NCBI GenBank assembly: GCA_016195825.1
Contig: JACPYV010000158.1
Span: forward strand, 1-64,000
Length of the DNA: 64,000 nucleotides
DNA from: Burkholderiales bacterium
GTDB lineage: Bacteria; Pseudomonadota; Gammaproteobacteria; Burkholderiales; Burkholderiaceae_C
Direction of reading: 5' to 3'
The notes below the pieces were generated by a model. That model had not been told where the DNA came from. It worked only from the letters and a program-made list of their open reading frames with translations, and searched no databases. Below are positions 29,480-41,834 of the stretch, one piece after another (position 1 is the stretch's first letter; each line of letters begins with the position of its first letter). A program made the translations under genes and the position numbers.

Positions 29480-30850
29480 TCAGCGCCGTTTGGCCTTGCT
29501 GGAGGTCTTGGCTTTCGCGGACTTCTTCTTGGCCGCGGCCTTCTTCGGCGCGTCGGCGGTGGAGGTGCTGACCTGGGAGCTGGCGGCGGCCACCTCGGCC
29601 AGCCGCGTCAGCAGCCGGCCTTGCTTGACGCGCAGCAGCGGCATGTCGAGCAGGGCGGGGTCGGCCAGCGGGTCGCCGCCCAGCACCAGGAAGCTGGCTT
29701 CGCAACCGGGCTCGAAGCAGCCCAGCCTGCGGCCCGGGAACAGCGCGCGCGGCGTGTCCTGCGTGGCCAGGCGCAGCAGCGTGGTGCGGTCCAGTCCCAG
29801 GGCATCCAGCGCGCGCAGTTCAGCGCGGGCGGTGCCTACGAAAACGTCCGAGCCGATCAGCAACTGCACGCCCGCCGCCTGCAGCCGGGCCAGGTTGGCG
29901 CGCTGCACGTCCCTGAGCGCGGCCAGTGCGGCGTCATCCAGCTTGAACAGCGCGGTTGCCGCCGAGGTCGTGATGACGGCGGTGTGCTGGCGAGCCGCCT
30001 GTGCCGCTGCGGCGTCGCTGATGGCGAAATGCTCCGGCGCCTCGTCCAGCGTGTTGGCATAGCCGGGCAGGTGGGCGATGGCATCGACACCGGCGGCCAG
30101 CGCCGCGTCGAAGTCGGCCGCGCTCTCCACGTGGGCCACGACGCGCCGGCCGTCGGCATGGGCCAGCCGGGTCAGCGCGCTGGCCGTGTCCGGGCGCAGG
30201 CCCAGGCGGCCGAAATATGCCGGTTGGCCGCGCAGCTCGGTCCGTTCGCTGTGCGCCAGCACGATGCGCAGCCAGCCCGGGCCCCGGGCCTTGATGGATG
30301 GCCATTGCGCCACGGCCTGCTCGGGGCTGTCGACGAGGACGATCTGCTGCTGCGCCGCGGCCGCCTCGGGGCTGGGGTCGGGCAGCACGGCGGCCAGCGG
30401 GTAGCCATCGGGCGAGGTGATGCAGGCGGTCACGAAGCTGACGTCCGGCGCCGCAGGCGTGGCCGCCAGCGGCCGGACCTCGGCGACGCTCTTGGGGTCG
30501 CCGCACAGCATGGCCGCGTAGAAGACGCCTTCGTCCAGGTAGGTCTGGGCGTACTGGCCCCAGCCCCAGGCGGTCTGCAGGTTGTGGTTGTGCGCCTCGC
30601 CCAGCGGGTTGATGAGCACTTGCTGGCCGCGCATGTCCATCTTGCGGTTGACCTTGGCCGGCTTCCTGGCGACGAAGACGCCGTTCTCGACGTAGAGGTT
30701 CCCGCGTTGGATCTTCTGGCCGTCGAACCAGCGGGCGTTCTTCAACTCCCAGCTCAGCGGCGCGCTGGCCTCGAAGGGCTGGGCCAGGCAGGCGGTGGAC
30801 AGCAGGGCGGACGTCGCGGCAATCAGGGCACGGAGCAGGAGCAGGGGCAT
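29480..30850 (-). CDS. Exported amidohydrolase-family protein with a Lys/Ala-rich C-terminal tail
   Basis: The 456-aa protein has a signal peptide (MPLLLLRALIAATSALLSTACLA). The amidohydrolase TIM-barrel is visible: the first metal His pair in NPLGEAHNHNLQTAWG, a His in VVAHVESAADFDAALAAG, IAHLPGYAN, and an Asp in LLIGSDVFVG. It resembles imidazolonepropionase-like exported hydrolases of unknown substrate. The last 30 residues are strikingly basic (APKKAAAKKKSAKAKTSS), like histone H1-type tails, which is unusual for an exported enzyme. Confidence 0.82.
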   Translation of the reverse strand: MPLLLLRALIAATSALLSTACLAQPFEASAPLSWELKNARWFDGQKIQRGNLYVENGVFVARKPAKVNRKMDMRGQQVLINPLGEAHNHNLQTAWGWGQYAQTYLDEGVFYAAMLCGDPKSVAEVRPLAATPAAPDVSFVTACITSPDGYPLAAVLPDPSPEAAAAQQQIVLVDSPEQAVAQWPSIKARGPGWLRIVLAHSERTELRGQPAYFGRLGLRPDTASALTRLAHADGRRVVAHVESAADFDAALAAGVDAIAHLPGYANTLDEAPEHFAISDAAAAQAARQHTAVITTSAATALFKLDDAALAALRDVQRANLARLQAAGVQLLIGSDVFVGTARAELRALDALGLDRTTLLRLATQDTPRALFPGRRLGCFEPGCEASFLVLGGDPLADPALLDMPLLRVKQGRLLTRLAEVAAASSQVSTSTADAPKKAAAKKKSAKAKTSSKAKRR

Positions 30851-30963
30851 GGACGGGGCAGGGGCGCCGCCACGGCGGCGGACGTCAGGGCGGGCATCCT
30901 AGCCAATGCCGGGCCCGCGCCCCGGCTGGGCGTTGTCAGACTTTGTGTCCCGCCCCGGCCGGC

Positions 30964-31923
30964 TCATTGCACCTGGAACCGCCAGCGCACGGTCAGCGTG
31001 CCGCCGTCCTCGTTGGCGCCGCCGAACTTACGCGTCTGCACGCCGCTCTGGCTGCGCCAGCCGCCCGTCAGCGGCACGATGAAGGCGGGCGCCATGGGCT
31101 GGCCGTCGGCCTGCAGGAAAACCCGCTGCCGCTGCTGCGGGCCCTTGGGCGTGGGCACGGAGTGGGTGCCCTCGGGCTCGTCAGTGGTGATGGTCTCGGT
31201 GTAGGCCAACGCCTCGGCCGCCATGGGCAGCTGCAGGCTGAGGGTGGATTTTCCGGTGTCGACCTCGGCCATCGCCGCGCTGCCCTTGATGGCCGCCAGC
31301 GGGCCGCTGCCCTGGCGTACTTCGTCGCGGGTGCAGCGCTGGCGGGGCAGGCTCATGCAGATCGGGTCGGCGTGAACGATGTGCAGCTTCTCGTCGATGC
31401 GATAGCTGCCGGTCTGGGATTAGCCCTGCCAGGCTTGGTAGCGGGCTGCATCGGGCTGCAGGGCGGCGGCCGTCTGCCGGCCGGACTTGAGCGTGGCATC
31501 CAGCTGCGGGGTGCCGGCCATGCCCTGGCCCATTCGCATCGCCTCGCGCTCCATGCATTTCTCGTCGTTGCCGCACTTGGCCACGATGGCCTCTGCGCTG
31601 GCCATCATCGGCGCGGCCTGTTCGGCGAACTTGCCGGCCTGGGTCGCCTGTTGCTGGAGGCGGGCTTGCTGGCCGGCCTCAAGCGGCTGCAGGGCCGGCG
31701 TGGGCGCCGGCGCCGCGGCGCTCAACTGGGCGTCGATGTGCAGGGTGCGCAGCAGCTTCCATTCGCGCAGGTCGTATTTGTCGGCCTTGCGGCCGGCGGC
31801 CTCGTAGCTGAAGTCCACGCTCAGCAGGGCCCGGCCGCCCTTGGGGGCGAAGTCGGCGGCCTGGGCGAGGCCGCCGGCCGCGGCCAGCGTCAGCAGGGCC
31901 AGGTGGGAGATGAGGGTGGGCAT
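30964..31923 (-). pseudogene. Exported protein of unknown function interrupted by an in-frame TAA
   Basis: From ATG 31923 a signal peptide (MPTLISHLALLTLAAAGGLAQA) leads into a 167-aa segment ending YQAWQG at TAA 31420-31422. The same frame then continues without a break through SQTGSYRIDEKLHIVHADPI and on to 30964, where it ends in a beta-rich segment (TLTVRWRFQVQ). Codon bias is the same on both sides, so one ancestral gene of about 319 codons is split by a single stop. It may be a recent nonsense mutation, a sequencing error, or readthrough. The ORF track lists the two pieces separately. No family was recognised. Confidence 0.72.
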
Positions 31924-32072
31924 GTCTGGGGTGGGCAATGGTGCAGTGGGCGGATTGGACGGGGCACCTGCGGGCCAGTCCATCCCGTGACGGGATGAGA
32001 GGCGAATGTCCGGTTTTGCCGATCGGGACCGCCCGGGGGGGTGCAAGACCCCCTGCATAGAATCCCGCCCCT

Positions 32073-34492
<2,420 letters not shown>

Positions 34493-34496
<4 letters not shown>

Positions 34497-35146
34497 AAGC
34501 CTGGCTGCTGTCCTTCGCCTGTGTTGCGCTGCCTGCCCATGCGGAGCTGTGGGGCTACGTCGACGCGGCAGGCGTGGCGCACTTCGCGCCGCGACAGATC
34601 AACGCCCGCTACGCGCCCGTGCTGGGTGGCGTCGGCATGCAGCGCGTGCCGGGCAAGACCGACGCCGGCCTGGCCCTGCTGAACTGGCTGGACATCGCGC
34701 CCGAGGTTAAGGCCGTGCAGCCCTGGGTGCGCGAGGCCGCCGCCCAGCATGGCGTGGACGCCGAGCTGCTGAAGGCCGTCATCGCGGTTGAATCCGGCTA
34801 CCAGCGCGGTGCCGTGTCGCCCCGTGGCGCGATGGGTCTGATGCAGATCACGCCCGAGACGGCCAGCCGCTACGCGACGGCTGCCGACGCCGCACGGCTC
34901 ATCGAGCCGCGCATCAACATCCACACAGGCGCACGCATGCTGGCCGACCTGATCCGCCGCTTCGGCCGCATCGACGCGGCGCTGGCGGCCTGGAACTGCG
35001 GCGAGGGCGCCGTGCGCCGCGCCGGCAACCGCGTGCCCGACATCGACGAAACCCAGGCCCATGTGCATCTCGTGCTCGAGCTGTACTGGGCCCTGCTGCA
35101 ACAGAGCCAACCGGCCCGCGCGCAGCGACTGACCCTGCATCCATGA
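34493..35146 (+). CDS. Lytic transglycosylase-like protein (SLT domain) between parE and parC
   Basis: The 217-aa exported protein has a signal peptide (MKAWLLSFACVALPAHA), a short DUF4124-like start (LWGYVDAAGVAHFA) and an SLT domain with AVIAVESGYQRGAVSPRGAMGLMQITPETA, where the Glu of VESGY is the catalytic acid. Such enzymes cleave peptidoglycan to 1,6-anhydromuropeptides. Its start overlaps parE and its stop overlaps parC, both by ATGA, so a wall enzyme is coupled to chromosome decatenation genes. Confidence 0.9.
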
Positions 35147-37476
35147 CCTCCCAGACCACGATCGATTTCAGCGGCCCCACCGATGGCGGTGGCGGTGACG
35201 ACAGCGCACTTACGCTGGCCAACTACGCCCAGCAGGCCTACCTCGAATACGCGCTCAGCGTCGTCAAGGGCCGCGCCCTGCCGTCCTATGCCGACGGCCA
35301 GAAGCCCGTGCAGCGCCGCATCCTTTATTCCATGCACCGGCTGGGCCTGGGCTGGAGTGGCAACTCCGGCGCCAAGCCCGTCAAGGGCGCCAAGGTCGTC
35401 GGCGACGTTCTGGGCAGCTTCCACCCGCACGGTGACCAGTCGGTCTACGACGCGCTGGTGCGCATGGCGCAGGACTTCTCGCTGCGCTACCCGCTGATCG
35501 ACGGCCACGGCAACTTCGGCAGCCGTGACGGCGACGGCGCGGCGGCGATGCGCTACACGGAAGCGCGCCTGGCGCCCATCGCCCGGCTCGTGCTGGACGA
35601 GATCGACGAAGGCACGGTGGACTTCCGCCCCAACTACGACGGCACGACGCAGGAGCCGGTGGAGCTGCCGGCGCGGCTGCCCTTCGTGCTGCTGAACGGC
35701 GCCAGCGGCATTGCCGTGGGCCTGGCGACCGAGATCCCCAGCCACAACCTGCGCGAAGTGGCCGCCGCGGCGGTCGCGCTGCTCAAAGACGACAAGCTCG
35801 CCGATGACGCGCTGTTCGAGCTGATTCCCGGCCCGGATTTCCCCGGCGGCGGCCAGCTCATCAGCGCGCCGGAGGAGATCCGTACGGCCTACCTGTCCGG
35901 TCGTGGCAGCCTGAAGGTGCGCGCCCGCTGGAAGATTGAGGACCTGGCCCGCGGCCAATGGCAGCTCGTCGTCACCGAGCTGCCCCACGGCACCAGCGCG
36001 CAGAAGGTGCTGGAAGAGATCGAGGAGCTGTCCAACCCCAAGGTCAAGGCCGGAAAGAAGACGCTGTCTGCCGAGCAGTTGCAGCTCAAGGCCAGCCTGC
36101 TGGCCGTGCTGGACGGTGTCCGCGACGAGTCCAGCAAGGACGCGGCCGTGCGCATCGTCTTCGAGCCCAAGAGCCGTACCGTCGAGCAGCAGGACCTCAT
36201 CAACACGCTGCTGGCCCACACCAGCCTGGAGAGCAGCGCGCCCGTCAACCTGACGATGATCGGCGACGACGGCCGGCCGACGCAGAAGAGCCTGCGTGCG
36301 GTGCTGACCGAGTGGGTGGGCTTTCGCCAGACGACGGTGCGCCGCCGCACCGAGCACCGCCTGGCCCACGTCAACGACCGCATCCATGTGCTCGAAGGCC
36401 GGCAGCTGGTGCTGCTGAACATCGACGAGGTGATCCGCATCATCCGCGAGTCGGACGAGCCCAAGCCGGCGCTGATCGCGCACTTCAAGCTCAGCGACCG
36501 GCAAGCCGAAGACATCCTTGAAATTCGGCTGCGCCAGTTGGCGCGGCTGGAGGCGATCAAGATTGAGCAGGAGCTGTCCAAGCTGCGCGACGAGCGCGCC
36601 AAGCTGGAAGACATCCTGGGCTCGGCCGCCGCGCTGCGCCGGACCGTCATCAAGGAAATCGAGGCCGACGCCAAGCAGTATGGCGACGACCGTCGCACGC
36701 TGATCCAGGCCGAGAAGCGCGTCACCGCCGAGGTCAAGGTCGTCGACGAGCCGGTCACCGTCATCGTCAGCCAGAAGGGCTGGGCGAGGGCGCTCAAGGG
36801 CCACGAGGTGGACGTGGCGGCGCAGACCTTCAAGGCGGGCGATGCGCTGTGGGGAGCATTCCGCTGCCGCAGCGTGGACCCGCTCATCGTCATCGGCAGC
36901 AACGGCCGCGTCTATTCCGTGCCCGTGTCCGCCTTGCCGGGTGGCCGCGGCGACGGTCAGCCCATCACGACGCTGATCGAGCTGGAAAGCGGCACGCAGA
37001 TCGCGCACTACCTGGCCGCTGCGCCGGGCCAGCGCCTGGTCATGGCGGGATCGACCGGCTACGGCCTGATCGCCCAGGTCGGCGACCTGGTCGGCCGTCA
37101 GAAGGCCGGCAAGACCTTCCTCGCGCTGGACGAGGGCGAGGTGCCGCTGCTGGCGACCGTGCCCGGCGACGCCGTGGCCTTGCAGCTCGGCGTCCTGAGC
37201 GCCCAGGGGCGTCTGCTGACCTTTCCGCTGGATGAGCTCAAGCACCAGCCCAAGGGCGGCAAGGGCCTGATGCTGATGGATCTGGAGGCCAAGGACAGCG
37301 TGCTGTCGCTGGCCTGCTTCGCCCTGCTGTTGCGCGTCGAAGGCAGCGGCCGGGGCGGCAAGCCGCGCGAGGAAGTGCTCAAGAACCAGTCACTGGCCGC
37401 CCACGCCGGCAAGCGTGCCCGCAAGGGCAAGGCCGTGGAGGGGCTGCAGAAGGTGCTGCGTCTTGGCAGTGAATAG
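35143..37476 (+). CDS. parC: DNA topoisomerase IV subunit A
   Basis: The 777-aa protein has the breakage-reunion domain with HPHGDQSVYDALVRMAQD and the catalytic Tyr near residue 138 in AAMRYTEARL, followed by a beta-pinwheel C-terminal domain. With ParE it decatenates daughter chromosomes. Its start overlaps the transglycosylase stop (ATGA). The C-terminus is basic (AGKRARKGKAVEG). No clear terminator follows. Confidence 0.96.
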   Translation: MTSQTTIDFSGPTDGGGGDDSALTLANYAQQAYLEYALSVVKGRALPSYADGQKPVQRRILYSMHRLGLGWSGNSGAKPVKGAKVVGDVLGSFHPHGDQSVYDALVRMAQDFSLRYPLIDGHGNFGSRDGDGAAAMRYTEARLAPIARLVLDEIDEGTVDFRPNYDGTTQEPVELPARLPFVLLNGASGIAVGLATEIPSHNLREVAAAAVALLKDDKLADDALFELIPGPDFPGGGQLISAPEEIRTAYLSGRGSLKVRARWKIEDLARGQWQLVVTELPHGTSAQKVLEEIEELSNPKVKAGKKTLSAEQLQLKASLLAVLDGVRDESSKDAAVRIVFEPKSRTVEQQDLINTLLAHTSLESSAPVNLTMIGDDGRPTQKSLRAVLTEWVGFRQTTVRRRTEHRLAHVNDRIHVLEGRQLVLLNIDEVIRIIRESDEPKPALIAHFKLSDRQAEDILEIRLRQLARLEAIKIEQELSKLRDERAKLEDILGSAAALRRTVIKEIEADAKQYGDDRRTLIQAEKRVTAEVKVVDEPVTVIVSQKGWARALKGHEVDVAAQTFKAGDALWGAFRCRSVDPLIVIGSNGRVYSVPVSALPGGRGDGQPITTLIELESGTQIAHYLAAAPGQRLVMAGSTGYGLIAQVGDLVGRQKAGKTFLALDEGEVPLLATVPGDAVALQLGVLSAQGRLLTFPLDELKHQPKGGKGLMLMDLEAKDSVLSLACFALLLRVEGSGRGGKPREEVLKNQSLAAHAGKRARKGKAVEGLQKVLRLGSE

Positions 37477-37647
37477 TCACCCAAGGCCTTGATTTCTCAC
37501 GATGTGACAAGTTCAGCGGTACGTGTTTACAGACGGCTACAAGTAACTCGGTGTTCCCCCCTAGCTCGGAGGGTGTGCGGGACTTCACAGAATTTCGCTG
37601 CACTGCACAATGGATTCGTCCGCTCAATGCGATTCGAGGAGTAAGTC

Positions 37648-38166
37648 ATGAGTTTGAAGAAGTCCGCTGCAGTATTGGCCGCACTAGCGCTGGCCGGCGG
37701 TGCTGCACAAGCCGTCGTCGTTGACACCTTTGGCACCTTGACGGCCACCACGGCGCTCAAGTACGGCTCCGTGTCGCTGCCGACCTTCCTGGTGAACGAC
37801 GACTTCACCTTCTCCCTGTCGGCTGCGTCGACCGTGCAAAGCAACGTGGTGACCGCCTACGGCAGCATCACGCCGGCTTTCTACGGCATCTACAAGGCTG
37901 GTCCCGACGCCACCTTCGGCACGCCGGACGACATCCCGGTTGTGGGCCACACGTTCAGTGGCGTGTCCTCGCCGCAGTTCGACACCCTGGCTGCCGGCAA
38001 CTACTCTTTCAAGCTGTTCGGCCTGAACGCCGCACCGGTGTCCGTGTACGCGATCGCCGCTTCGGCCACCGCGCTGCCGGTGCCGGAACCCGAAACCTAC
38101 GCGCTGCTGGCCGCCGGCCTCGGCGTGATCGGTTTCGTGGCTTCGCGCCGTCGTCGCGACTACTGA
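37648..38166 (+). CDS. FxDxF-type PEP-CTERM surface protein
   Basis: The 172-aa exported protein begins MSLKKSAAVLAALALAGG with an SAQA-like cleavage site. The FLVNDDFTFSLSAAST segment fits the FxDxF PEP-CTERM family. The C-terminus has the sorting signal VPEPETYALLAAGLGVIGFVASRRRR. Exosortase (not in this window) would process it for surface attachment. It has its own 171-bp upstream gap, in which no convincing promoter was identified, and a strong terminator after it. Confidence 0.92.
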   Translation: MSLKKSAAVLAALALAGGAAQAVVVDTFGTLTATTALKYGSVSLPTFLVNDDFTFSLSAASTVQSNVVTAYGSITPAFYGIYKAGPDATFGTPDDIPVVGHTFSGVSSPQFDTLAAGNYSFKLFGLNAAPVSVYAIAASATALPVPEPETYALLAAGLGVIGFVASRRRRDY

Positions 38167-38221
38167 TCCACATTGAGCTTTGGCACACCCGCGAGGATGT
38201 GCCGGCGCTGATTGGGTCCAC

Positions 38222-38255
38222 AGCCCTGGCTGCTTAGAGCGCCAGGGCTTTTTTT
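38222..38255 (+). terminator. Rho-independent terminator of the PEP-CTERM gene
   Basis: AGCCCTGGC and GCCAGGGCT pair perfectly and are followed by TTTTTTT. It lies 56 bp beyond the stop. Confidence 0.92.
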
Positions 38256-38263
38256 ATGGAGGC

Positions 38264-38758
38264 TCAGTCGCCGAACGGGAACAGCCGGCTCGGAAACACC
38301 ATGCTCTGGCTGGTCCGCAGCACGACGCCGTCCTTGAAGTGGACGTTGAAACGCATGCCGTAGCCGGTCTGGTCGGGCTCGATGGTCCAGTCCCAGACGT
38401 CTTCGCCGCTCAGCTGGAAGAACACACGGCTGCGCTCGATCCCCAGCAGGCGGCTGACCTGTTCGGGCGTCATGCCCGGCTCGATGCGCGCGCGGTTGGC
38501 GGGGGACAGACCATCCTCTATGCCCACGAGCCGACCGTCCGCCGTCAGGCGCACCAGGTAGCAGTGCCGGCCCATGGGCTGGGTCGAGTACTCCAGCGTC
38601 CTGCCGCCATCGGCTTCGGGCCAGACGCGCCGGGGCTGGCCGTACAACGTGACGACGTCGGCCTCGCGGCTGCTGCCGGGCTGAAGCCGCGCGTCGCGGT
38701 CCTGCGTGGCGCAGCCGGCCAGCAGCGCGGCACACAGGGCAAGGGCGGTCAGTCGCAT
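38264..38758 (-). CDS. SmpA/BamE-like lipoprotein
   Basis: The 164-aa protein has a lipobox (LLAGC, Cys16). Two tandem SmpA/OmlA-like units can be seen: LQPGSSREADVVTLYGQPRR and IEPGMTPEQVSRLLGIERSR, each a helix leading into beta strands. BamE-like proteins support outer membrane protein assembly, though many paralogues have unknown roles. It lies 14 bp after pyrD on the same strand, so they are likely co-transcribed. Confidence 0.82.
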   Translation of the reverse strand: MRLTALALCAALLAGCATQDRDARLQPGSSREADVVTLYGQPRRVWPEADGGRTLEYSTQPMGRHCYLVRLTADGRLVGIEDGLSPANRARIEPGMTPEQVSRLLGIERSRVFFQLSGEDVWDWTIEPDQTGYGMRFNVHFKDGVVLRTSQSMVFPSRLFPFGD

Positions 38759-38772
38759 GGCTTGGGTGGTGT

Positions 38773-39813
38773 TCAGCGTCGGGCCAGGGCCTTGGCGCAG
38801 TCGGTGACCAGGGCCGGCCCCTTGTAGATCAGGCCGGTGTAGAGCTGCACGAGATCGGCGCCGGCCGCGATCTTCGCTCGGGCGTCCTCGCCGCTCAAGA
38901 CGCCGCCCACGCCGATGATGGGATAGCCCGCCGGCAGGGCGGTACGCAGCAGGCGGATGATGCGGTTGCTGGCATCGAAGACCGGCGCACCGGACAGGCC
39001 GCCTATCTCGTTGGCATGTGCCAGCCCCTGCACCTTGTCGCGGGCGATGGTCGTGTTGGTCGCGATGACGCCGTCGATGCCGTTGGCGGTCAGCGTGTTG
39101 GCGATGACGGCGACCTGGTCTTCCTCCAGGTCCGGTGCGATCTTGACGAACATCGGCACCTTGCGGCCGCTCTGGCTCTCCAACTGCAGCTTGCGTTGCT
39201 GCAGGCGGGACAGCAGCGCGTCAAGTGCTTCGTCGCTCTGCAGCGCGCGCAGGTTCTTGGTGTTGGGGCTGGAGATGTTCACGGTGACGTAGTCAGCATG
39301 CGGGAACACGCCGTCCAGCCCCAGCAGGTAGTCGTCCGCCGCGTTCTCGATGGGCGTGGCGGCGTTCTTGCCGATGTTCAAGCCCAGGATGCCGCCGGCC
39401 TTGCGGAAGCTATAGGCGCGCCGCACGTTGCCGATGAAGCTGGCCAGGCCCTCGTTGTTGAAGCCCAGGCGGTTGATTAGCGCGTTGGCCTCCGGCAGGC
39501 GAAACATGCGCGGCTTGTCGTTGCCGGGTTGGCCCTTGGGCGTCACGGTGCCCACCTCGATGAAGCCGAAGCCCATCGCGCCCAGGCCGTCGATGCAGCG
39601 GCCGTTCTTGTCCAGGCCGGCGGCCAGGCCGATGCGGTTGGGGAAGCGCAGGCCGGCGATGTTCACTGGGTCGCTGATGCGCTCGCCGCACCACAGCAGT
39701 TGTGCAGGCGTGTTCTGCAACCTGGCAATGCTGCCCAGTGTCAGCTCGTGGGCGTGTTCGGGGTCCAGGCCGAACAGGAAGGGGCGGGTGAGGGCGTAGG
39801 GGATCAGCGGCAT
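38773..39813 (-). CDS. pyrD: Dihydroorotate dehydrogenase (quinone), class 2
   Basis: The 346-aa membrane-associated flavoenzyme oxidises dihydroorotate in pyrimidine synthesis. The N-terminal helix [22 protein letters not shown], the FMN region [28 protein letters not shown] and the phosphate loop [15 protein letters not shown] mark class 2. Its length is normal. Confidence 0.97.
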   Translation of the reverse strand: MPLIPYALTRPFLFGLDPEHAHELTLGSIARLQNTPAQLLWCGERISDPVNIAGLRFPNRIGLAAGLDKNGRCIDGLGAMGFGFIEVGTVTPKGQPGNDKPRMFRLPEANALINRLGFNNEGLASFIGNVRRAYSFRKAGGILGLNIGKNAATPIENAADDYLLGLDGVFPHADYVTVNISSPNTKNLRALQSDEALDALLSRLQQRKLQLESQSGRKVPMFVKIAPDLEEDQVAVIANTLTANGIDGVIATNTTIARDKVQGLAHANEIGGLSGAPVFDASNRIIRLLRTALPAGYPIIGVGGVLSGEDARAKIAAGADLVQLYTGLIYKGPALVTDCAKALARR

Positions 39814-39827
39814 AGCCCGTGATTGTC

Positions 39828-40781
39828 TCAGCCGGGCTCGTTCTCGCGGTCCCAGGGCGGCACGTCGCCCATCTTCTCCAGCATGAAGTCGATCAGCGCG
39901 CGCACCTTGGGCGCCGGGTGGCGGCTGGGCAGGTAGACGGCGTAGAGCGTGTTGGCATCGGCCAGGCCGCCAGTGGGTACCCAGCCGGGCAGCACAGCGC
40001 GCAGCCGGCCCGCGCGCAGGTCAGCGCCGACGGCATAGGTGGGCAGCACGGCCAGGCCCATGCCGGCCAGCGCGGCGACGCGCAGTGACTCGCTGCTGTT
40101 GGCCGTCAGTCCGCTCTCGAAGCGCAGCGCGCCGCGGGTCTCGACCTCCGCCTCGCCCTTTTCGGCGTGGCGAAAGCGCCAGCGGTCGGGCGATTGCAGA
40201 TAGCCGAAGCGCAGGCACCGGTGGCTGGCGATGTCTGCCACCGCCTGCGGTTCGCCATGCGCCTGCAGGTAGGCGGGCGAGGCGCACAGCACGAAGCGCA
40301 TGGCGGCCAGCCGCCTGGCCACCAGCCCTTCGGACGGCTTGTTCGTCAGCCGCAGCACTACGTCGAAGCCTTCCTCGGCCAGGTCTACGTAGCGGTCGTT
40401 CAGCCCCAGCACGACGTCCAACTGCGGGTGGCGGGCGCAGAACTCGGCCATCAGCGCGGTGAACTGCAGGTTGCCGAAAGCGGTGGAGGTGGACAGGCGC
40501 AGCACGCCGCGCGGCTCGTCGTGGCGGCCGGCCAGGTCAGCCTCTAGCGCCTGGGACTCGTCCAGCAGCCGCAGCGCCCGCTCGTAGACGGCGCGGCCCT
40601 CGGCCGTGGGGCTGACGCTGCGGGTCGTGCGATGCAGCAGCCGCGTGCCGAGTTGGTCCTCCAGCCGCACCACCTGCTTGCTGACGGCCGACTTGGTCGT
40701 GCCCAGCAGCCGAGCGGCACCGGAGAACCCGCGAGCGTCCACGACGCGGGCAAACGCTTGCAGGTCTTCGAGACGTCCCAT
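39828..40781 (-). CDS. LysR-family transcriptional regulator
   Basis: The 317-aa protein has an N-terminal winged helix-turn-helix ([27 protein letters not shown]) and a two-lobe effector domain. It resembles the AaeR/DsdC-like group that controls neighbouring exporters. It is divergent from an EamA transporter with 99 bp between starts, so it probably regulates that gene and itself. Confidence 0.92.
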   Translation of the reverse strand: MGRLEDLQAFARVVDARGFSGAARLLGTTKSAVSKQVVRLEDQLGTRLLHRTTRSVSPTAEGRAVYERALRLLDESQALEADLAGRHDEPRGVLRLSTSTAFGNLQFTALMAEFCARHPQLDVVLGLNDRYVDLAEEGFDVVLRLTNKPSEGLVARRLAAMRFVLCASPAYLQAHGEPQAVADIASHRCLRFGYLQSPDRWRFRHAEKGEAEVETRGALRFESGLTANSSESLRVAALAGMGLAVLPTYAVGADLRAGRLRAVLPGWVPTGGLADANTLYAVYLPSRHPAPKVRALIDFMLEKMGDVPPWDRENEPG

Positions 40782-40794
40782 GGAACTGTCCTCT

Positions 40795-40817
40795 ATTTGG
40801 AAACTCTGAATGGAAAT
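40795..40817. promoter_or_regulatory. Candidate LysR-binding dyad
   Basis: ATTT-N15-AAAT with two TGGAAA direct repeats lies just upstream of the putative EamA -35 box, which is where LysR activators usually bind (about -45 to -67). The dyad is short and AT-rich in a GC-rich context. Not tested. Confidence 0.3.
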
Positions 40818-40826
40818 TTTGCTGGA

Positions 40827-40855
40827 TTGTGTCTTTTCAAGCCGATTTCTACAGT
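40827..40855 (+). promoter_or_regulatory. Putative sigma70 promoter of the EamA gene
   Basis: TTGTGT and TACAGT are separated by 17 bp, with the transporter start about 25 bp further on. The -35 box is weak, which is consistent with activator dependence. Confidence 0.35.
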
Positions 40856-40880
40856 CCGGCCATCCCCTCCAGGAGTTGCC

Positions 40881-41804
40881 ATGAGCACCTTGTCACCCTG
40901 CCTGCCGGCCCGCTCATTCCGCCCCAGCCTGCTGGACCGGCTGGTGTCCGGCCTGGCTGCGCTGAGCCTGCCGATGCTGTTCATCCTGCTGTGGAGCAGC
41001 GGCTACGTGGCCGGCAAGCTGGCCTTGCCTCACACCGGGCCGCTGACCCTGCTGACGCTGCGCTTCGGCCTCGCGGCCATCGTGCTGCTGGCCGCGGCGC
41101 TGACCACCCGCGCGCCGTGGCCGCGGCGGCGGGCGGACTGGGGCCATCTGGCCGTCGTGGGCCTGCTGATGCAGGTGCTGCACTTCTCGTGCATTTACTT
41201 CGCATTGCAGTGGGGCCTGACGGCCGGCGTGGCCGGGCTGCTGATCGGGCTGATGCCGCTGGCCACGGCGCTGGGGGCCCACTTGTGGCTGGCCGAGCAC
41301 ATCGGCCGGCGGCAGATGCTGGGTCTTGCCGGCGGCCTGGCCGGTGTTGCACTGGTCATTGCCGACAAGCCGCTGGGCGGTGCCTGGGCTGCCTACGGCA
41401 TGGCCGGCATCGGGCTGCTGGGCCTGGTGGCCGGCACGCTGTACCAAAAACGCTTCTGCGCCCACATGGACTTGCGCAGCGGCAGCGGCATCCAGATGGC
41501 CGTGTCGGCGCTGGCCGTGGCCGCTGTGGCCGGGCCGACGGAAGGCTTTGCGATCGCCTGGGCGCCCGAGCTCGTCGCGTCGACGCTGTGGCTGGGCCTG
41601 GTCAACTCGATTGGTGCCTTCAGCCTGATGTTCATCATGATCCGCCGCGGCCAGGCGGGGCAGGTGGCGCGGCTGTTCTTCCTGATCCCGGGCGTGTCGG
41701 CGCTGATGGGTTTCGTGCTGCTGGGCGAGCGGATGGAGCCACTGGCGCTGGCCGGTTTCGCGCTCTCTGCGCTGGCCGTGTGCGCGGCTGCCGCCAAGCG
41801 GTGA
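40881..41804 (+). CDS. EamA/DMT-family transporter
   Basis: The 307-aa inner membrane protein has ten hydrophobic segments in two EamA repeats (FILLWSSGYVAGKLALPHTG at the start of the first). The start at 40881 is chosen because AGGAG lies 6 nt upstream; the ORF-track start overlaps lysR. The divergent LysR gene is its likely regulator. Substrate unknown; many relatives export amino acids or metabolites. Confidence 0.9.
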   Translation: MSTLSPCLPARSFRPSLLDRLVSGLAALSLPMLFILLWSSGYVAGKLALPHTGPLTLLTLRFGLAAIVLLAAALTTRAPWPRRRADWGHLAVVGLLMQVLHFSCIYFALQWGLTAGVAGLLIGLMPLATALGAHLWLAEHIGRRQMLGLAGGLAGVALVIADKPLGGAWAAYGMAGIGLLGLVAGTLYQKRFCAHMDLRSGSGIQMAVSALAVAAVAGPTEGFAIAWAPELVASTLWLGLVNSIGAFSLMFIMIRRGQAGQVARLFFLIPGVSALMGFVLLGERMEPLALAGFALSALAVCAAAAKR

Positions 41805-41834
41805 AAATGTGAGGCTCACCCGGGAGCCTTTAAC

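Noticed and set aside
34870-37245. 791-aa antisense ORF opposite parC
   Set aside because: It is a GC-bias shadow of parC and parts of the SLT gene: its composition is Gln/His/Arg/Ala-rich with no domain, start context or neighbours.
38159-38221. Small RNA in the region between the PEP-CTERM stop and its terminator
   Set aside because: Only the terminator stem is convincing; the preceding 60 bases show no clear fold or promoter.
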